A stretch of 64,000 nucleotides of DNA from Allolobophora icterica (taxonomy: Eukaryota; Annelida; Clitellata; Crassiclitellata; Lumbricidae). The stretch spans positions 75,076,736 to 75,140,735 of the forward strand of contig OY744604.1 in assembly GCA_963556255.1 (NCBI GenBank). Reading direction: 5' to 3'. This document shows, piece by piece, positions 29,023-39,982 of the stretch. The notes beneath the pieces are model-generated. The model was given only the letters and a program-made list of their open reading frames with translations, did no database searches and was not told where the DNA came from. Made by a program: the position numbers and the translations under genes. Each line of letters begins with the position of its first letter. Position 1 is the first letter of the stretch.

Positions 29023-29435
29023 GTATGTCAAAGTAACTGAATCACGACATGAGATACAACCTCATATTTCTTTCTTCTTTCATCTGTATTTAATTAATTG
29101 TATTCAGATCATAATGTGACCACATTTCGGGAATTTAATCAAGCTGTCTTAAATCTATGTCGACTAACAAAGGGTGCTGCTAATGAAATGTAAAGACCAA
29201 ATTGATAAATTATGTTAAAAAGATGATGTCTTGTTTGAGGGACAGAAGAAAATCATAAACGTGAATATTGAATTCGCGCCGTAGTGTGCTATTTAGCCGA
29301 GGTTTGACCTTGGATTTTCGCTTGAGCCACAACAGGATTTGAACAACGTTGGCGAAAGCTACAGATAAACGCAGTAGTAACCGGAAAGTCGGAAACCCCT
29401 ATAAATATGCATACATACGACACATTTTCATGCAG

Positions 29436-29745
29436 ATACAGTCGCAGACAATACCGTCATCAAGTGTCGTAGCATTGGTGGGAAAGAACGCTACTATGAA
29501 CTGCAATACGCCGTCTCCATTCGTTCGTTGGATGCATCTCGCAATTGGATCAACTACTCCAGAAATAGTTGCAGAGAATTGTCAAGTACTCGATCCTTTC
29601 ATTGCTCTGTACGCCGTAAATATGACGACGGGCAACATTGTGATAATCAGCGCCAATGGAGAGACTCACGCAGGAACGTACATCTGCCAGGGTCAAGCGC
29701 TGAATCAGATGTTGGCTGCAGTGGAACTTGTAGTTATACATGTAG
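29436..29745 (+). CDS. PAN-Ig-CTLD gene exon 2: immunoglobulin-like domain
   Basis: The exon follows the acceptor TTTTCATGCAG. It encodes an Ig V-like fold: first cysteine in TMNC, tryptophan in VRWM, second cysteine in GTYICQG, preceded by VALVGKNA and followed by a beta strand (AAVELVVIH). It ends in phase 1 before GTATGA (29746), which matches the phase of the next exon, so the junction codon is Glu before Cys of the lectin domain. Confidence 0.75.
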
Positions 29746-29885
29746 GTATGAATGTTTTAAAAGAACTAACGTTGAATGGCTTTTGTCTCTTATCCTCTGT
29801 TTTTGTGAAAAACTGTCGGAAAATTGAATACAAAGGTTGATATACCGCATAAGCCAACGTTTCTTACTGCAGCAAAAGTTATGTC

Positions 29886-30691
29886 CAGGGCCGTTTTAAG
29901 GTCGTTGTAGGCCCTAGGCACTCTTGCATTCGTAGACCCCAACTCTGCTGCCAACTCTGCAGTAAAGCTAGGCGCATCACATCGGCTTAACTTAAACGGT
30001 TTGAGTACAAAGTTATTTTAAATTTGAGCTTGCTGTTATTTCCGACTTAATTTTTTCCATTTTTCCTGTCAATCATTCAATATTTCATTTTCAGACTTTC
30101 GCAGGCCCCTGAAAGTTTCGTAGGCCCTAGGCACACCGAGCTGTGTCTTCTACTTCATCGTCCTCTGATTCCGAGTCAGGAACAGCTCACTGCTCCCACT
30201 CGACTCTGGTTTCTGTATTTTCGCCATGCAAATGCTCCCGAATTCGGGCAGAAAAACCAACAAATTCCTTGTCACAAAAAGAACACTGTACTTTTGGATT
30301 ACCCTTTCCTTTTCCTCCAAAATTACTACATATTTCCACTCCGGTCCATGTTCTTTCATCCTTAAGAAATTAGATTTAAACTAAATTAATTCGTTACGTA
30401 ATAAACTTGTATATTGAATTTTACATTAAATTCTAAGCAGAAGCTTAACACAACAAATCGTGACGTCATCACATTTGTTGTTGCTTAAGCTATTTTGCAA
30501 GGCACCACTGTCAATGCAAAAAAGGCCCAACAATGGCCCAACGAATGTTTAGGAATTTGTCCGAATTTTAAAATAGACCAAAAATTCGCGAATTTTTACG
30601 AATTAAAAAAAAATTTCATTCGTTTGGGGGCCCTCCGAGATTTGGGGCCCTAGTCGCGCGCCTAGTGCGCCTACGTGTAAACGCGCCTCTG
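29886..30691 (-). mobile_element. hAT-derived relic with BED zinc finger (in intron)
   Basis: On the minus strand about 30185-30340 reads GKGNPKVQCSFCDKEFVGFS and IREHLHG, a BED-type zinc finger as at the N-terminus of hAT transposases, then a stop. Ends CAGGGCCGTTTTA (29886) and TAAACGCGCCTCTG (30678-30691) are roughly inverse, hAT-like. The 8-bp target duplication is not preserved. No catalytic domain remains. Confidence 0.55.
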
Positions 30692-31122
30692 TGTAATTCC
30701 TGTCTCGTTACCAGCTAAGGACTTGTTCTATCGGAAGTTGTGATTGCTAAATGTACTTCTACAAGTATCCTCTTCCAGTGTGTGAAATGTGCAACTAATA
30801 GGCTAATTATTGTTGCAGCGTATAACAATACATTTCTGATATATTTCTAATAATATACCGACTGTCACCTGTGTGTTAGACAATCAAGGAAAGCTTCATC
30901 AGTGAAAGGCGGAGGAAGCTTCTTGGGATCCCTCGTGACGATGGCCTCCCAATGGTCTCGTTCTCTGTCTCGATAAGCAGACTGCATTTTGCTGACGAAT
31001 TTAACACAAGATGTCGTCTGAGGGTGAACGCGTTCTTCTATAGATACGCCCGAGGCGCCGAGCCTGCCGACGAAGTTATGTTACATGTTATTACATGTAC
31101 TGTACATTTCTTGTCTTTACAG

Positions 31123-31308
31123 AGTGTCCACCTGATTTCGTAAAACTTCCTGGCACTAACAACTGTTATAAATTCATCGCTGAAGCTCTTTCGTGGACTG
31201 CAGCCGCCAACAGGTGTCAAACGTTATTCCCGGGAGCGTATATGGTTGTCATAACAAGCGAAACAGAACAACTTGCTCTTCCCGCATATCTAGACAATGA
31301 ATTTCAAA
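31123..31308 (+). CDS. PAN-Ig-CTLD gene exon 3: C-type lectin, first half
   Basis: Same length (186 bp), phase and splice sites as 85-270. Encodes CPPDFVKLPGTNNCYKF, LSWTAAANRCQ, VVITSETEQ. Acceptor TTTACAG ends at 31122; donor GTAAG at 31309. Confidence 0.85.
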
Positions 31309-31435
31309 GTAAGCAATATTTGTTTAGCAAACCTTGCTGATTCTTCACAGACGTTTGTTCACCATGTTCATGATTTCTTAATCAAATCTTGGTCCTTTAC
31401 AAAGCTATTTCAGCCATCTGTAAATAGCATTAGCT

Positions 31436-32372
31436 GGTGGTGCTTAATGCAGATGATGCTCAGGCTTTTGTACATGGTCCGTCAACTGATCAACTCTCCC
31501 TTTTCACTCCATTGACCATCTTGTCTCTGACCTTCACTACGGGATGTCGACTAACCGTCTCTGCCTCAACACTGCTAAGACTCAATTGATCTGGTTTGGG
31601 ACTAAGCAGCAGCTTGCGACACTAGACTTCCCAATGCTGACTGAGAAATTCCCTGTTTACACCTACTCTTCCACCGTCCGCCACTTAAGCATCACACTTG
31701 ACTCCCCCTCACATTCACAGAGCATATCTCCAACATGACTCGCTCCTGCTTCTTTCAACTGAGGCGTCTCAGGGCCATTAGAGGCTCGGTCTCACCATCT
31801 GTCTTTACCGCAATAGTTCACGCATTTGTCTGCTAACGCTTGGACTACTGCAACTCGCTCCTCTTGAGTCTCCCAAGCAGCGTCTCTCCCCCATTCAATC
31901 TGCTCTAAATGCTTCCGCTAGGCCCATCGCTCGACTTCCCCGCTTTGCCCATATCTCTACTTACATGCTTGATGTCCTGTACTGGCTCCCTAATGCTGTG
32001 CGCATTCGTTACAAAATCCTCATCCTTATCTCTAAATCTCAGCAGTGTACTGCCCCGAAATATTTCTCTAACTAACTGTGAAATTCGCTATCTCATCTTC
32101 TTCTCGCTCATTGCGCTCTGTTAATCGGCTTGATCTTTTTGTTGCCAGGGCTAAAACTGCCTTGACCCATCACCGGGCGTTTACTGTAGTGGTCCCACGA
32201 TCTGGAATGACCTTCCCCTTTGCTCAGGGCCATACTAATGACTGGCTTTTCCTCATCGGTCTCGCGCTCCCTAAAGGCAGTTTTGCTTCCCCTGTGCTGA
32301 GAGCGCATCTGAATAGTTATTCCGCGATAGGCCCTTTTATAAATTTCTAGATACAATACAATACAATACTAC
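31436..32372 (+). mobile_element. 5'-truncated CR1/L2-like LINE inserted in intron 3
   Basis: Begins near the reverse transcriptase active-site box (LNADDAQAF) and continues with CLNTAKTQLIWFGTKQQLA, FFQLRRLRAIRGS, SVNRLDLFVARAKTALTHHRAF. It ends at a (ATACA)n tail, and TAGCT occurs at both edges (31431-31435, 32373-32377). Copy A (about 410-425) has the uninterrupted sequence, so this is an insertion after the gene duplication. Confidence 0.8.
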
Positions 32373-32850
32373 TAGCTCTAAAATAATTCTATATATCAGA
32401 GGGAGTTGGCAGAATCAGCAGCTGGCATAATCAGCTAATTGGTCAAAAGTGTACGTCTCCTTTGCCACTTCACTAAGGTTTCTCGTTCAACCAATGGACA
32501 TTCGTGTGTGTTGTGCTAATATAATTATGCTTTGTGTCATCTACCGTACTTCATTTCTTACTGTAATAGCTACACTTAATAGATATGTACCACGTTCTAG
32601 AATTAAGAAATTTGCAGGGTCGAGATAATTTGATGTGACAAGTAACATTGTTGCGTAACACATACAACATGGCAGTCAATGCTCGGCGAGACAACGAGGG
32701 AAAAGTGGGTGAATGGTCCCGAATCGTATATTCTAAGATGCTATTGCGTTGCAACGTTAAGGCGTTTCACTAAATTAGGCCTCCTTAATGGGTGTTTTAT
32801 AAATACTCGAATGAATTAAACCAAATTCTGAAGGCCTGCTTCTGCTTTAG

Positions 32851-33140
32851 TTGTGTATCATGTTGTAGACGGCGATACCAACCTATGCCTTGATTGGTGG
32901 GGAAAGGCATCTTGGCTTGGTGCTCAGAGAAGCATTCTAAATTGTAGCGGAGACTTTCAGTGGATGCCTGTTCCGGGAAAAACGATCCCACTTAATTACA
33001 CAAGCTGGAAGAGCGGTGAACCAAAGTGCTGGAATGGCGAAGAATTCTGCGTAGCAATAAGCAAGAATATAAACTACGAGTGGAATGATGACAACTGCAG
33101 CAGACCTTTGTGCCCCTTGTGTGAATATGGTCCCATATAA
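32851..33140 (+). CDS. PAN-Ig-CTLD gene exon 4: C-type lectin, second half, stop
   Basis: After the acceptor CTGCTTTAG. Encodes LCLDWWGKASWLGAQ, PLNYTSWKSGEPKCWNGEEFC, the WND motif (YEWNDDNC) and closing cysteines, ending in TAA. It has SGEPKC where classical mannose-type lectins have EPN, so sugar choice is uncertain. No AATAAA within the next 100 bases, unlike copy A. Confidence 0.85.
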
Positions 33141-33955
33141 GGTACTGTAAATCTTTTGCAAAATTACGTTTAGCGCATTATGAGCGCTTGTCATTCGTTT
33201 AATTGTCATTTTGAAACAATTCCAAAAAACAAGTCCAATATGTAATCAAGATCGTTTGAAGTTGCTTGCACGACCAACTTCATGCACCTTAATTTGCTTC
33301 ATCTCATGTTAACGCAAATTCAGTGGACCTGCCGTTGACGTTAACTCACACCTATATTATTAAAAATAATGCAAAAATAATTTAAGCATAATATAGAAAA
33401 AAAAGAAAACTAATTTTTATATTGTAATTTAAAAATTTTCCTACTTGTCTCGTTTGTGACATTTAATTGCAGTTACTAAACATCCGGTTTCGTTCATTTT
33501 TGAACACGACGCCAGCGAATTCGACCAAAATCGACAGCATTGGAAGTTCAAATATAATATATTGAGATAAACGCTATTACAGTAGTTTTAGTTTCCTATA
33601 ATTATTCTTTATGTTGTCTGTGACTATATCGCATAAAAATGTATCAACACATCCGTGGAATTTGCAAGCATTACCAGTTCCATCCAACTGTGTCCTGCAT
33701 TTTCTGGCTCTGCTATATCAGCTTGATATAATTTTTCAGACATTCCTATAGATGATTGTAATCAGTACACAATGTGTGACCTTTTAACTTTTTTGTCATT
33801 TTGTCATTAAGTCATAGAACAAAAAGCACTGCATTTCCTCTTCATGCACTTTACATATATGTTATTACTAGATGTTACCCGTGAAAAATCAAGGCAGGTA
33901 ACTTTATTTTAGAAACTTAAATGTGCTTGATAGTAAAAATTTAAAAATTACCTAA
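33141..33955. other. Gene-free 3' flank of copy B
   Basis: AT-rich; parts align with 2013-3120 (copy A flank). No gene seen. Confidence 0.55.
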
Positions 33956-33959
33956 GCTA

Positions 33960-34335
33960 AATTGTTATCATTGCAATAATTGTTTGATGACAACATTTTT
34001 GGCAAACGTTCGATGCTTATCGTTGGGCAGCAATTGTCCTTGTTTGTGTGTGTTCTTAACTAAGACCCTGATTAATTGATGATTTGTTGCTCAAGTCAAT
34101 GCAACAAACAATTGACCATGTGCAAAGACTGGCTCTTTAAGGTAAACACTCACTCGGTCCAATGATTGTCCTTGTGCTTTATTAATACTCAGCGCAAATG
34201 CCAAAATGATGGGAAACTGACATCGTCGCATTGTAAATGGCAGGCTGGAATCACTGGGTTCTAAGTTGAGTCATGGAATGAAAACAGTATCATTTAAGAG
34301 TCGGTCAGTTTGCTGCCTACATTGCCAACGTACAG
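33960..34335 (-). mobile_element. Helitron Pif1-type helicase relic
   Basis: The minus strand reads [59 protein letters not shown] then a stop, ATNHQLIRVLV. These are the C-terminal helicase motifs (INKxQGQS, HGQLYVALSR-type) of Helitron transposases. In-frame stops show it is dead. Confidence 0.75.
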
Positions 34336-34367
34336 GCGCATGCCTGTCTTAACAACTTCCCTTGGAG

Positions 34368-34387
34368 AGAGAAAGAGACAGAGACAA

Positions 34388-34418
<31 letters not shown>

Positions 34419-34420
34419 GA
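34368..34420 (+). repeat. (GACA)n microsatellite
   Basis: AGAGACAGAGACAAAGACAGACAGACAGACAG run. Confidence 0.9.
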
Positions 34421-34844
34421 TACTGAGTTGAGTGATCTTAGAGAAAGCGGACGCCATTCAGGAAGTTGACTGGCATTGTTGTGACTTTGTGATATGGGTG
34501 GAGAGCCGGCGTGAGGGAGGAATCTCCATTCCTCCTTCACTGACGCTAGCCGTTGGCCATAACAAGACCACAGCCAAACTTACGCGACATACAGACTGGA
34601 TATCATGTTGGTATATCAATATAACTCACGAAAACTAAAATTCATATCTGTCCGTCCATGCTTTTATGTAATATATATCTGTTTCGAAAGTAATGGATTA
34701 AATTTTAAATTCAAGTGACAAACGACGGATGCCTTTTAAGCGTATCATATTCAAGTTTCTCTTGTAGTGTATATCATGTCGTATTTCGTTTTAAAAATGC
34801 GCCAGCTCATCGCCAACCCACGTGAAATAGAAAATTAGGGTGTA

Positions 34845-35460
34845 AGAATGAGTAAGTAAGTAGGTAAGTAATCTTTCATTAGTGTGAGACAGGAGCTCAT
34901 AATTTACAACAACAACAACAACAGTGCATACAGTTGCGAAAAGTAGCACAATAGCACAATATCAGTCGATAAAAACAGATGCAAATTATAATAAACAGTT
35001 TCAGAATGTCAGAATTACATACAGCTAATTCTATATCTACAGCGATGATCTGAAGAACACAAACTTTACTCAAGTCTACAAATGGAAGCAGTTTACAAGA
35101 AGCTTAACATAATTAATAGGAGCCAGAAGAGAAAAGAGTCTTGGAGTCGGTCTGTGGAAAATATAATTTCTTTCGTATTAGAAAAATTAAGTGTCATTCT
35201 GTTCATGGAGGTCCAATATTTTATTTTAGCGAATTGAGTTTCCAGGCTAACAGAAGAGTTTTCAGGACGAGAAGGTAAGTATCGTCTGCAAATTTGAAAA
35301 AAGATATTGGTCGGAGAGACTGGTTTAAGGTCGCTCTCGTAGAGGCTGCAACCAATACCAGACCCTTGGATAAAGCTTCGATTTTTGGCAGCGGAGTGCA
35401 GATTATTCAGTTTATCCTGAACAGCTGGAAGCATTACAAATAAAAGGTCTTCCACTATAT
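34845..35460 (-). mobile_element. Antisense CR1/Rex1-like LINE relic (copy B counterpart of 3255-4375)
   Basis: The minus strand 35093-35455 reads VQDKLNNLHSAAK, SFIQGSGIG, SDLKPVSPTNIFF, NRMTLNFSNTKEIIF, a reverse-transcriptase segment around and after the catalytic box. Shorter than in copy A. 3' simple tail near 34850. Confidence 0.7.
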
Positions 35461-35464
35461 GAAA

Positions 35465-35650
35465 TTAAGAAATGAGTCAGTTAATGATTGCTTGAGTGAG
35501 TGAGTGAATAAGTGAGTGAGTGGCTGAATGACTAACTGACTGACTGACTAAGTGACTCAGTGACTGATAAACTGATCAACTGACTGAAGTACAGATTGAC
35601 TGACTGATTAATTGACTGGCTGACTATTACTTGACTGGCTGACTAACTGT
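35465..35650. repeat. GAGTGAGTGACTGACTGA simple repeat
   Basis: Degenerate tetramer-based tract, paralogous with 4376-4500. Confidence 0.75.
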
Positions 35651-35799
35651 ATGTATTTTGAATGTATGTAGCTAGGCATTTCATACAGCCTGTGTTACCT
35701 TACAAAAGCGTCCGTCTATAGAGTAGCAGGTAGCCCAACCTAGACATCGACAAGATCATCTGACCATGAATGTAGCTCATCTGCATAGAGATGGTTGGT

Positions 35800-36843
35800 A
35801 GGTAAGCCTACGTGGCTGTGTGTAAATGTGCGCACGTGTATATTTGCTTGGCTGTTTCAATGCTTCGCTACAATTAATAGGCTAATAAGTAAAAACATTG
35901 TTTTTCTGTTGAAAAATGATACTAAGCGTCAAGTTAAACAGGTGTTTCATTTTGACCATGCTACCCAATTTACGACGGGTTTTAAAACTGATGCCACATC
36001 AAAGTTAATTAGCATACACATTGGCGTCTGATCTACCTGATTTCAAATAATACTTTTCAAGTTGAGGTGGATGTATGAGCAGGACTGTTAATTAGCTGCT
36101 TTAAAGCTCACCTGCTTTGCCGAGGCTCTTATGCTGGAAACGCTTCTTAGTGCGTTTTTAAAGCGCTATTAAAGTTTGCAGATGCAATAAGCTATAGTAC
36201 AACACAATGCAACATTTGTAAAATTAACAATTTTAGCACTTCAACGGTCATCTGGAGTACTGTTGCTACCAGCATGCCAATGAATAACCGATAGGACCCA
36301 GATGGGCCTTGCATTGGTCCCAAACAGACTTATTGGACATTAACGGACCCCTTCTGGTATAATATTGCTAGGGTTATTATAATGACAAAGTGCGTGCTTT
36401 GTGTTCAGTTAGACCGATGCTCAGTGCTTCTTTTATAACAATATAGAAAGTCGATTTAAGCTCAAACGTTTCCTGACGCAGCTTCAGGGTAGCGATGGCG
36501 AACTAAGTACGTGTATTTCTTTGGCCATTTGTTCATATGGCCGCAGTTCAACGCATGCAACTTCAAATTGATCTGCGGGAGAGTGACAGCTGCACCTCCC
36601 CGCTGGCAGCAGAGCACATCCTCCGCCCATCCGACTCTGGACGGACCATAGAAATTCCTCATGGACCCGTTCAGCTTACAAGTTCACCATGCGATGTACA
36701 TGTAGGCCTAAGCATGTTTTTAGATCGAAATTTACTATAGTGCCTGAGCGGTGTCTCAAAACGGTGTTGCCTGCGCCATCCTAAATATGTAAAGTCAATA
36801 ATAACAGAGTTGATCAATTAGCGAAAAGTGTTCACATAACTAG
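35800..36843. repeat. Duplicated non-coding block (partner of 25750-26780)
   Basis: Direct similarity to copy A block through TGATGCCACAT, GTGGATGTATGA, CTGACGCAGCTTCAGGGTAGC and TTGATCAATTAGCGAAAAGTG. In copy B it lies about 0.3 kb after the LINE relic; in copy A about 21 kb after it. Confidence 0.75.
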
Positions 36844-37070
36844 GTATATGGACAACGACAATCATTGCAGCCGGCAACTGATTGTTGAATGTCACCAAAG
36901 TAGAACTGTGAGTATCATACCCAATTACTATATTGGCTTTTCTACATGAAACCTGACCCTATCCAGTCAGTGTCACGAAGCCTCACACAGAGGAAGGCTT
37001 CGGTAACAAACATCACAACGCAGTACAAAAACTCCCAGAAACAAGGAGGAAGAGACAAAGAACAATGAGA
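36844..37070. other. Gene-free
   Basis: Nothing recognised. Confidence 0.4.
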
Positions 37071-37400
37071 ACACGTTATGTATCTCATGTTATGTATCTC
37101 ATGTTATGTATCTCATGTTATGTATCTCATGTTATGTATCTCATGTTATGTATCTCATGTTATATGTCTCATGCTGTGTCTAATGATATGTATCCAACAA
37201 AGGTTGACAATAAAGATGCTGATTGATTGATCCCATACAGTGTGTGATTTTATGTATCTAATACTGAATCTCATGTTATGTATCTCAGGTTATGTATCTA
37301 AGGTTATGTATCTCAGGTTATATACCTCATGCTGTATCTCATGTTATGTGTATCATGCTGTATCTCATGTTATGTATATCATGCTGTATCTCATGATATG
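37071..37400 (+). repeat. 14-bp TATGTATCTCATGT minisatellite
   Basis: At least six regular 14-bp units (37075-37160), then a degenerate continuation to about 37400. Short ORFs across it are repeat artefacts. Confidence 0.9.
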
Positions 37401-39600
37401 TACCGCTGGTCCTCCATATGGAACTTTCTAACTGCTCATGTTCTCGACTCCTTCATGTTTAGACATAAACAGTTTCTTTCAGTCTGTTTATGGTTCTTAA
37501 TATCTCTTGTTGCCCGGCTTGACATTGTAATGGGGCATTATCAAATTTCATTTGAGTACTGCATTGTATATTTAATGCATCACTGCTTTTGGATTCATGC
37601 CAAGTCATGACAAGACTCGTAATTACACAGGAAAACCCGTTGAATCATTCGATGCACTCGAAGTCGAGACATTAACCGATGCGGGGATTATTCAGCCAAA
37701 ATTTACGCCATGACTACATGCCGCGCTATTTTTAGGCCTAAGGGAATAATCATCACCACATTCGACCACTTAACAAACTTTTCTGTAGTCGGTAAAACAC
37801 GATTCGTGCGTCATCCATATAGAAATTATGAATGCGAGAAAACCCAAGAGGGCGTACCATTGGGAGACCCATTGTCCTTTGCATGGGCTCACTGGACACA
37901 ATACTTGGTAAGACTCTCGCTAGCCAAAGTAATAAAACTGAGCTTCACCGTTAGTTAGAACGTGTAATAAATTGACAAGGTTAGGGACGTCTTGCGGCAG
38001 TATTGGTCGTTGACCACTTCCCCTTGTTGTTGTTTTTGCGGTGGTTGTCTGTGTTCTCATTCCACAAGGCTCACGTGGAGCATAGTTGGATCAAGATCAT
38101 CCGAGTTCTTTGGCTATCACCTGTTTTGCCGTAGGTGAGTTACCTGTAATAATTGAGCTATTAGGCTATGTATAAGTATCAGTCAAAGGCTTTTATTGTC
38201 AACCTTTGCGAGCCAATACATACCATAAAAGAAAAAACACAGCAAAAAAGTTAGTAACACGCACTGGAACATAGGTAGTCAATAGGCCCCCAGAATGGAT
38301 AACATTCCCGCTAAAAGAAGGACACAATTGCCAAGCAGATAAAGTAATGACGGAACGGACAATAACAGGTAAAGCTTCAGCACATATCGTTAAATTGTTA
38401 AATCTCGCAAGGGATAATGAATAAACAAGAACTTACTTAACTCATAACCTTAACTATTAACAACTGTTTAGTCAGCGAACAATTTACTTCACATTCATTA
38501 TGTGCGATCTCAAGAATTTTTTAATATATGTAAATTCGGAGCCTATTTAATATTTACGGGAAGTAGGTTCCAGATAAAAGGACTCATAAATCTCAGAAAA
38601 CCTTCGAGCACTTGAACACGCATGTAAATTACGATACATTTTAGAATTTCTAGCGTTGTGTGCTTGAATGTCAACGCCCTGCCGAAGGAAGCTTTGGCAA
38701 ATATTCGGTTAAATATTGTTGCTGTAGCGATAAAAGAAATCAAATACTAGAAACATTTTAATCTGATGAAACCTATGGAGTTCAAGAAACAATGGGCCAG
38801 CTTGGGAGCCATAAGGAACTCTAGCAATAATTCGTACAGCTCTTTTCTGTAATAATACAAATTTACCCAGGCCCAGATCAAATTACAATAAGACAAATAA
38901 GGCCACGTCATAAACTAAACCGATAGAGTAATCGTTATTTTCAAAGGCTTGAGTTATCTTGTCATGCATACTCATTAGATTAAGGTTTCGATTGATTTGG
39001 TGACGGTACCTTCGAGGCTAGAGGAATAGGCGTCTTTGAAGCCGTTGAATATCTCCTCTATAGCCGGAGCAAGATTCTTTGATAGCCGTGTACGTAACAA
39101 CTCAGTTATTCTTTCGACTTGGAATAATTCCAGTAAAGCGTCCGCTTTCAAACCTCTCTTCGCCATATTTATAAAAGTTCAAAGCTTAAACGGTTGGCAA
39201 GTACAGGTAGTCCAAGCCCACTGGGGAAGGGGGTAACTCGGTCTCGCCAGTTCACTTGTACGTACCAGTACAACAGGATTTAATTGGAGAGACAAAACGT
39301 TAACAATCACAGCCTGATCCTGACTAAAATCCGAAAGCAACTATGTAAGGAGGTTTGCAAGACGAACGCAAAGACAGTCCAGGATAATTTGATTCATTAA
39401 TTCATTGATTAAGTCTACCAACGTTGCTGTTGACCGCTCCACCTATCCGACCGCCATCTTGGTATTATTATTATTATTTTTTTTTTTTGTTGCCCTGAGG
39501 TAGCCTACTTCATTCCCTCAGGGACTTAGAGATTACGTGTGTTATTTTTCTGGAACGGTTATTCCTCGTCCAAGTCAGAATGGGCTGCCACCATAGAACC
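37401..39600. other. Gene-free stretch
   Basis: Short ORFs only (for example 63 codons on the minus strand at 38975-39166, 82 codons at 37710-37958); none resembles a known family. Confidence 0.4.
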
Positions 39601-39607
39601 GCTGAAG

Positions 39608-39624
39608 GCTACTACTACTACTAC

Positions 39625-39720
<96 letters not shown>

Positions 39721-39735
39721 CATTATTATTATTTT
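39608..39735 (+). repeat. (CTA)n/(TTA)n microsatellite
   Basis: CTACTACTA followed by about 40 TTA units. Confidence 0.95.
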
Positions 39736-39982
39736 TATTACGGTTTAGATTACTTGATCTTGTCTGTAATTGACAAAGCTCAGCCTTTTGACGTCGATTT
39801 GATAAGGATTCAGCTGGTTATAACCAACCGTTACGCTTACAAGAGATCTATAGCTGGCTGTCAGTATGATCATGATGTTACCCAGTCAGACACTCTAATG
39901 CTATCGTTATATTCTCAAGTCAAATTTACTATCGTGTGTCGACCGTAAGTAATATTATCTTGGCTATATCAACTCTTTTCAG

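Noticed and set aside
37071..37400. 14-bp repeat array as possible CRISPR or coding repeat
   Set aside because: No spacers, unit decays gradually; ordinary minisatellite.
37710..37958. 82-codon ORF as a gene
   Set aside because: No recognisable domain, no splice or homology support, surrounded by repeats.
38975..39166. 63-codon minus-strand ORF (MAKRGLKADALLELFQ)
   Set aside because: Protein-like composition but too short and without context; kept out of the gene list.
39539..39948. Poly-Ile and poly-Tyr ORFs
   Set aside because: Translation of the TTA microsatellite.
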